Made by a program: the position numbers and the translations under genes. From the NCBI RefSeq assembly GCF_000003815.2, contig NC_049982.1:34058492-34080037 (forward strand): 21,546 nt of DNA. Direction: 5' to 3'. This DNA comes from Branchiostoma floridae (lineage: Eukaryota > Chordata > Leptocardii > Amphioxiformes > Branchiostomatidae). Shown here in pieces: positions 18,367 to 21,546 of this stretch (its first letter is position 1; every line of letters starts with the position of its first letter). A model generated the notes under the pieces. That model was not told where the DNA came from, searched no databases, and saw only the letters and a list, made by a program, of their open reading frames with translations.

Positions 18367-18675
18367 TATTAAAGATTGTTGTTATTATTGGGTTTTAATA
18401 GTCGTATTCCATTCGCCTGGCGATTAATGTTCAGAGAGCATTGCTGTCAAAAGGGGTTCTCTTGTGAGTGAAGGGTGAACCAATAATGTAAATGCTTCTC
18501 ATCGATTTTACAAAATAGACCCTCATTTACATAAATCATATCAGTTGATCATCTTCTCCAGCTTACCACAATGACAATGACATTAAAGCATTTTCTCATT
18601 AATTATGCAAATTGGGTCTTTATTTTGCATAATATATATCTATCAATATTCTCTTACTCAGTGGAGGTAATGGTT

Positions 18676-18711
18676 AAGTCCGGCATGATGCAACTACGCA
18701 TGCGCGGACTT
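18676..18711. repeat. Imperfect hairpin, 12-bp stem
   Basis: AAGTCCG-GCATG (18676-18687) pairs with CATGC-(G)-CGGACTT (18699-18711) with one bulged G and an 11-base loop. It could be a transposon end or a structured transcript. No family is recognised. Confidence 0.65.
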
Positions 18712-18776
18712 TGGCATTCCTGACATTCCTGTACAGTTTTGGAATTCTTTGCAAACGGTCGCTCACTATACTATTA

Positions 18777-18804
18777 GGCTCGCCCATCAGGCGTCGCCAA
18801 AAAC
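18777..18804 (+). repeat. Inverted repeat pair, left copy
   Basis: This 28-base segment (GGCTCGCCCATCAGG…AAAAAC) matches the reverse complement of 20310-20337 at 25 of 28 positions, with weaker similarity continuing a few bases upstream. The copies are 1.5 kb apart and lie on either side of the TM8 exon. Confidence 0.65.
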
Positions 18805-19434
18805 GGTTTTGTACCGGTATAGTGTACCAGTACCCAGCCCAAGTTTCCATACATTATACCGTCAACAACTGTCCAGTTATAAGGCTTGCTCGTTCACTAA
18901 ACCCTTTGGTGGCCAAACTCCCCGTGCAAAAAATATTATCCCTACAGCTTGCCGGCGAAGTTTCTCTGGTAGAAACTCCTTTTTGTGTTGATCTGAAAGT
19001 TTTGCCGCAGACCACCTGAGTAAACCCTTAAAATTTTCTCGGTGGGATGTTGGCCATGGAGCCGAGGAGCTAGCCAGTGCGCTTGGGCTCTGGGAACAGT
19101 CTGTACATGTACATTTAACTTTAAAAAAATACAGATCCATTATAAGAATCGCAGGCAAATTTCACTCATATGTAACACATTTTGTATTGAATCAGATGTA
19201 AATTATATTAAAATGTCTTTACTTGTAAATTACGTCACATATCTGCAAAAATTACGTATTTGTATTCAATGCATTGTTGTACCAGTTCATCTTTGTAACG
19301 GATAAAAGTAATGGATGTCACTCGAAACATCCGAAAGTAAATTTCTTTTTATCTAGTTGTAGAAATTAAATTGCCCTTGAATATTGCTAACTCTCGTAAA
19401 CGCATAATCGACATAGTTATTCTCCTTTTTTCAG
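18805..19434 (+). other. VMAT: VMAT intron, right end
   Basis: No gene seen. It ends with a strong acceptor: a pyrimidine-rich run TTCTCCTTTTTTCAG at 19420-19434. Confidence 0.6.
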
Positions 19435-19513
19435 GTGTAGCGTTCCTACCCGCCAGCATCTCCTATCTGATTGGGACTGCCTTATTTGGTAACCTGGCAC
19501 ACAGGATGGGAAG
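19435..19513 (+). CDS. VMAT: VMAT exon: TM8
   Basis: The exon completes the Gly codon and encodes [20 protein letters not shown] then AHRMG plus AG of the next Arg codon (phase 2). Human VMAT2 has an almost identical stretch ([15 protein letters not shown], then LAHKMGRW). The Tyr in SISYLIG corresponds to Y341 and the Phe in AFLP to F334, both in the substrate or inhibitor site. The acceptor is TTTTTTCAG and the donor GGAAG|GTCAGT. The Arg codon is completed by the A that opens the exon at 21263, which supports the splice assignment. Confidence 0.96.
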
Positions 19514-20409
19514 GTCAGTGACCCTTTCTAACGCAAGGCTCACATCCCGTTGCTCGCTCGGTGTGTTTGTAGGACCAAATCGTATCAGTTAATATCAATA
19601 AATAAAGACAAATTATACAAATTACTATTTTCTACGTGTCGCACGTTTTATTGTTTTTCATAGCGCTTTTGTCTTCACCCAAACTGCCCGACCGGGAAAT
19701 GTGACCTATTTTCTGAAAGCTCCTTTTTGGATCAATTGATTGATTAACTGGTTGTTCGATTGATTCATCATTGGTATACATACATTTATGTCGCACACAG
19801 ATGGTGTCTGTTGTATTTTTTAGGACCACCGTTATTGGCCTTAGCTACTACTTTGTAATTTGCATCCAATGTATATGGAGTATATCCAACAAAATGGTAC
19901 AGAAAGGCATGATGTTCGTCCATCGGAAGTCGACGACAACCTTGACAACTTCACAGAAATATAATCTCAAAATAATTTCATACCTATATATAAAAACTAC
20001 TGAATAAAAGCTAAGTTGCATAATAGCACTTGAAAATGACTTTAGCAATATACTTTGCAACGAACCAGTAAGTAACAAAATTGTCAGAATAGATGCACGT
20101 AAATAATTTTGTTCAGGGTTCCAAATTTTTTTTTAAGTTCCCAAGTGGGCAACCACTGCTGAACGCTGAGTTGCCAATGAACAATTCAGGTTGCCGCTGG
20201 TCCAGTGCTTTAATCTGAAGCTTCACACATGTAGAAAACATGTCTGGAGGCAGAGGCCGCCCCCCTCCCCAACAACCCAGAGCGTGCCGAACTGCCTATT
20301 ACTTTATTTGTTTTTGGCGACGCCTCAGGGGCGAACCAAATGGTATATTATTGTGTTCAGTCTGCAAAAATTCTAGGAATTGCACAGGCATTTTTCCACA
20401 GGAATGTCA
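19514..20409 (+). other. VMAT: VMAT intron, left part
   Basis: AT-rich, with several TTGATT-type repeats near 19735-19765. The right copy of the inverted repeat pair lies at 20310-20337. No gene is recognised. Confidence 0.6.
20310..20337 (-). repeat. Inverted repeat pair, right copy
   Basis: Reverse complement of this segment matches 18777-18804 at 25 of 28 bases (core AGGCGTCGCCAAAAAC is identical). Confidence 0.65.
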
Positions 20410-20410
20410 G

Positions 20411-20611
20411 TCCACAGGCACGTTTGCAATGTGAGAAGTTAGTCCGGAAGAATTTTAATGGCAGGAATTTGGGTCATGTAAGCTCCCCCAGGCATTTGTC
20501 CTAGATAAATGGACAGTCAGCCACATGTGTTCCACAGGCATGTTTGCAATGTGAGAAGTTAGTCCTGAGGAATTTTAATGGCAGGAAGTTGGGGTCATGC
20601 AAGCTTCAGCC
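20411..20611. repeat. Two repeat units with 120-base period
   Basis: The segment 20411-20490 (TCCACAGGCACGTTTGCAAT…) recurs at 20531-20611 (TCCACAGGCATGTTTGCAAT…) with few substitutions and a small insertion. The offset is exactly 120 bases and about 80 bases are well matched; the 40 bases between them are not duplicated clearly. Confidence 0.88.
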
Positions 20612-21262
20612 CCCTCCACCATCACTCAAGAGCTAGTTACTCAAGACCAGTTGACAGTTTGTAACCAAAGAAGATTGCTGTCTCTGTGGTTACAATCCTC
20701 AGAGAATTCCTTATGTGTACCTGTTACTAAAACTGTGTGTGGCTGTTACAATGTTTTTAGGTGCTGGGCCATCACATGTACGTGTAAAACATGTCCTTAT
20801 TTTTTAGGAAGGGGCTGCTCTATACCCTTCATATCCCTATTCAATTACCAGACAAGCTAGATGCTGTCTCGGAACCCGCAGGAAAAATATCTACATGACA
20901 GGAGTATCCTGTTGACAGTGAAAAAGAAAGAATTTCATTATCAGGAACATCCAGTCAATTATTTTGCAGGTTTCGTTTGTCGTTGTCGTTGTTCACCTGT
21001 CTGAAAAAGACAATCGGCGGTATTGAAATTATGCTTTTATCGCCAATCTTGTTTGCATTTTTTTTGCATTTTTATCACTTCAGTATCTCAAGATTAAACC
21101 AAGATTTTACAGCCACCGTCTTAAAGCAGTCTTTCGAATCGTGTTTTTACATTTCAGTGCTTCTCATGTATTTAACTTGTATACGATACTAATAGTTGTT
21201 CATATATGTTAAACATTTAGAAAAACAATCAGGAAAACGTACATTTCGTGTTTTTCTTTTAG
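20612..21262 (+). other. VMAT: VMAT intron, right part
   Basis: No gene recognised. It ends with the acceptor TTTTTCTTTTAG (21251-21262). Confidence 0.6.
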
Positions 21263-21314
21263 ATGGCTGTGTGCCTTGTTGGGGATGCTGCTGGTCGGGA
21301 TCTTTTCCTTTGTG
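21263..21314 (+). CDS. VMAT: VMAT exon: most of TM9
   Basis: The first base completes the split Arg codon, followed by WLCALLGMLLVGIFSFV. This matches the start of TM9 in vertebrate VMAT2 (GRWLCALLGM). It ends in phase 0 at the donor GTG|GTAGGT. The next exons, carrying the rest of TM9 and TM10-TM12 with the essential TM10 and TM11 aspartates, must lie beyond the window. Confidence 0.94.
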
Positions 21315-21546
21315 GTAGGTACTGCTAGATATAACGCTAGTTCACCTATATCTACGGGATGTTTAGGTTTTTCGAGTCGACGGGTGGTACAATATTTTGA
21401 AATTTACTTCGATATTTTGAAAACATTGCAATCTGGTGACCTTCTTTAACAAAACGGATCTAAGTTAGGAAACATATAAATCGGGGGGTTCACCTTCGAC
21501 GGGAACGCTATTTTCCGTCTTGTTATGTGTGTTATATCCTTCTGAT
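21315..21546 (+). other. VMAT: Start of the next VMAT intron
   Basis: Begins GTAGGT. No further exon is recognised before the window ends. Confidence 0.6.

Noticed and set aside
20411-20611. CRISPR-like array
   Set aside because: There are only two long diverged units with a 120-base period, in intron sequence of a metazoan gene.

Overview
The window reads as metazoan nuclear DNA, most likely an invertebrate deuterostome such as a cephalochordate (amphioxus, Branchiostoma). That assignment is an inference. It rests on split coding exons with GT/AG splice sites, invertebrate-style transposable elements (an ORF1 with PHD and esterase domains, a tRNA-derived SINE), abundant short repeats and two assembly gaps. 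No bacterial gene structure, CRISPR array, rRNA or intact tRNA gene is visible.

The only host gene I can support is a vesicular monoamine transporter (VMAT, SLC18 family) on the + strand. Five consecutive exons (5393-5433, 6603-6666, 15593-15688, 19435-19513, 21263-21314) join in frame with consistent phases and encode the end of TM6, the cytosolic loop, and TM7, TM8 and most of TM9. The N-terminal half should lie upstream of the window and the C-terminal part downstream, so nearly everything else here is intron. The introns measure 1169, 8926, 3746 and 1748 bases.

The rest is mostly mobile-element debris. Bases 186-2870 hold a dead DNA-transposon-like gene (+ strand), split into an N-terminal and a C-terminal part. 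Between them lie a 5'-truncated CR1-type LINE fragment (- strand, about 1240-2315) and a (GA)37 microsatellite. A tRNA-derived SINE-like sequence lies at about 3221-3308.

The 8.9-kb VMAT intron carries an essentially full-length, sense-oriented CR1/L2-group LINE (about 7650-14345). Its ORF1 encodes an uncharacterised N-terminal domain, a PHD finger, a coiled coil, an SGNH esterase and a Pro-rich tail. It has three lesions: two frameshifts and one nonsense codon. Its ORF2 (EEP endonuclease, reverse transcriptase, C-terminal CCHC motif) has no visible stop or frameshift apart from a 166-N gap. ORF1 stops two bases before the ORF2 ATG. A second, older 5'-truncated relative lies inverted at about 17246-18113.

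Smaller structures include three tandem hairpins (6220-6294), a 12-bp-stem hairpin (18676-18711), two direct copies of a palindromic repeat (16025 and 18314), an inverted repeat pair (18777/20310), a 120-bp-period duplication (20411-20611) and several poly-C runs. I found no clearly new biological system. The most informative points are the VMAT exons, with an Asp at the position of a vertebrate disulfide cysteine, and the architecture of the LINE ORF1.
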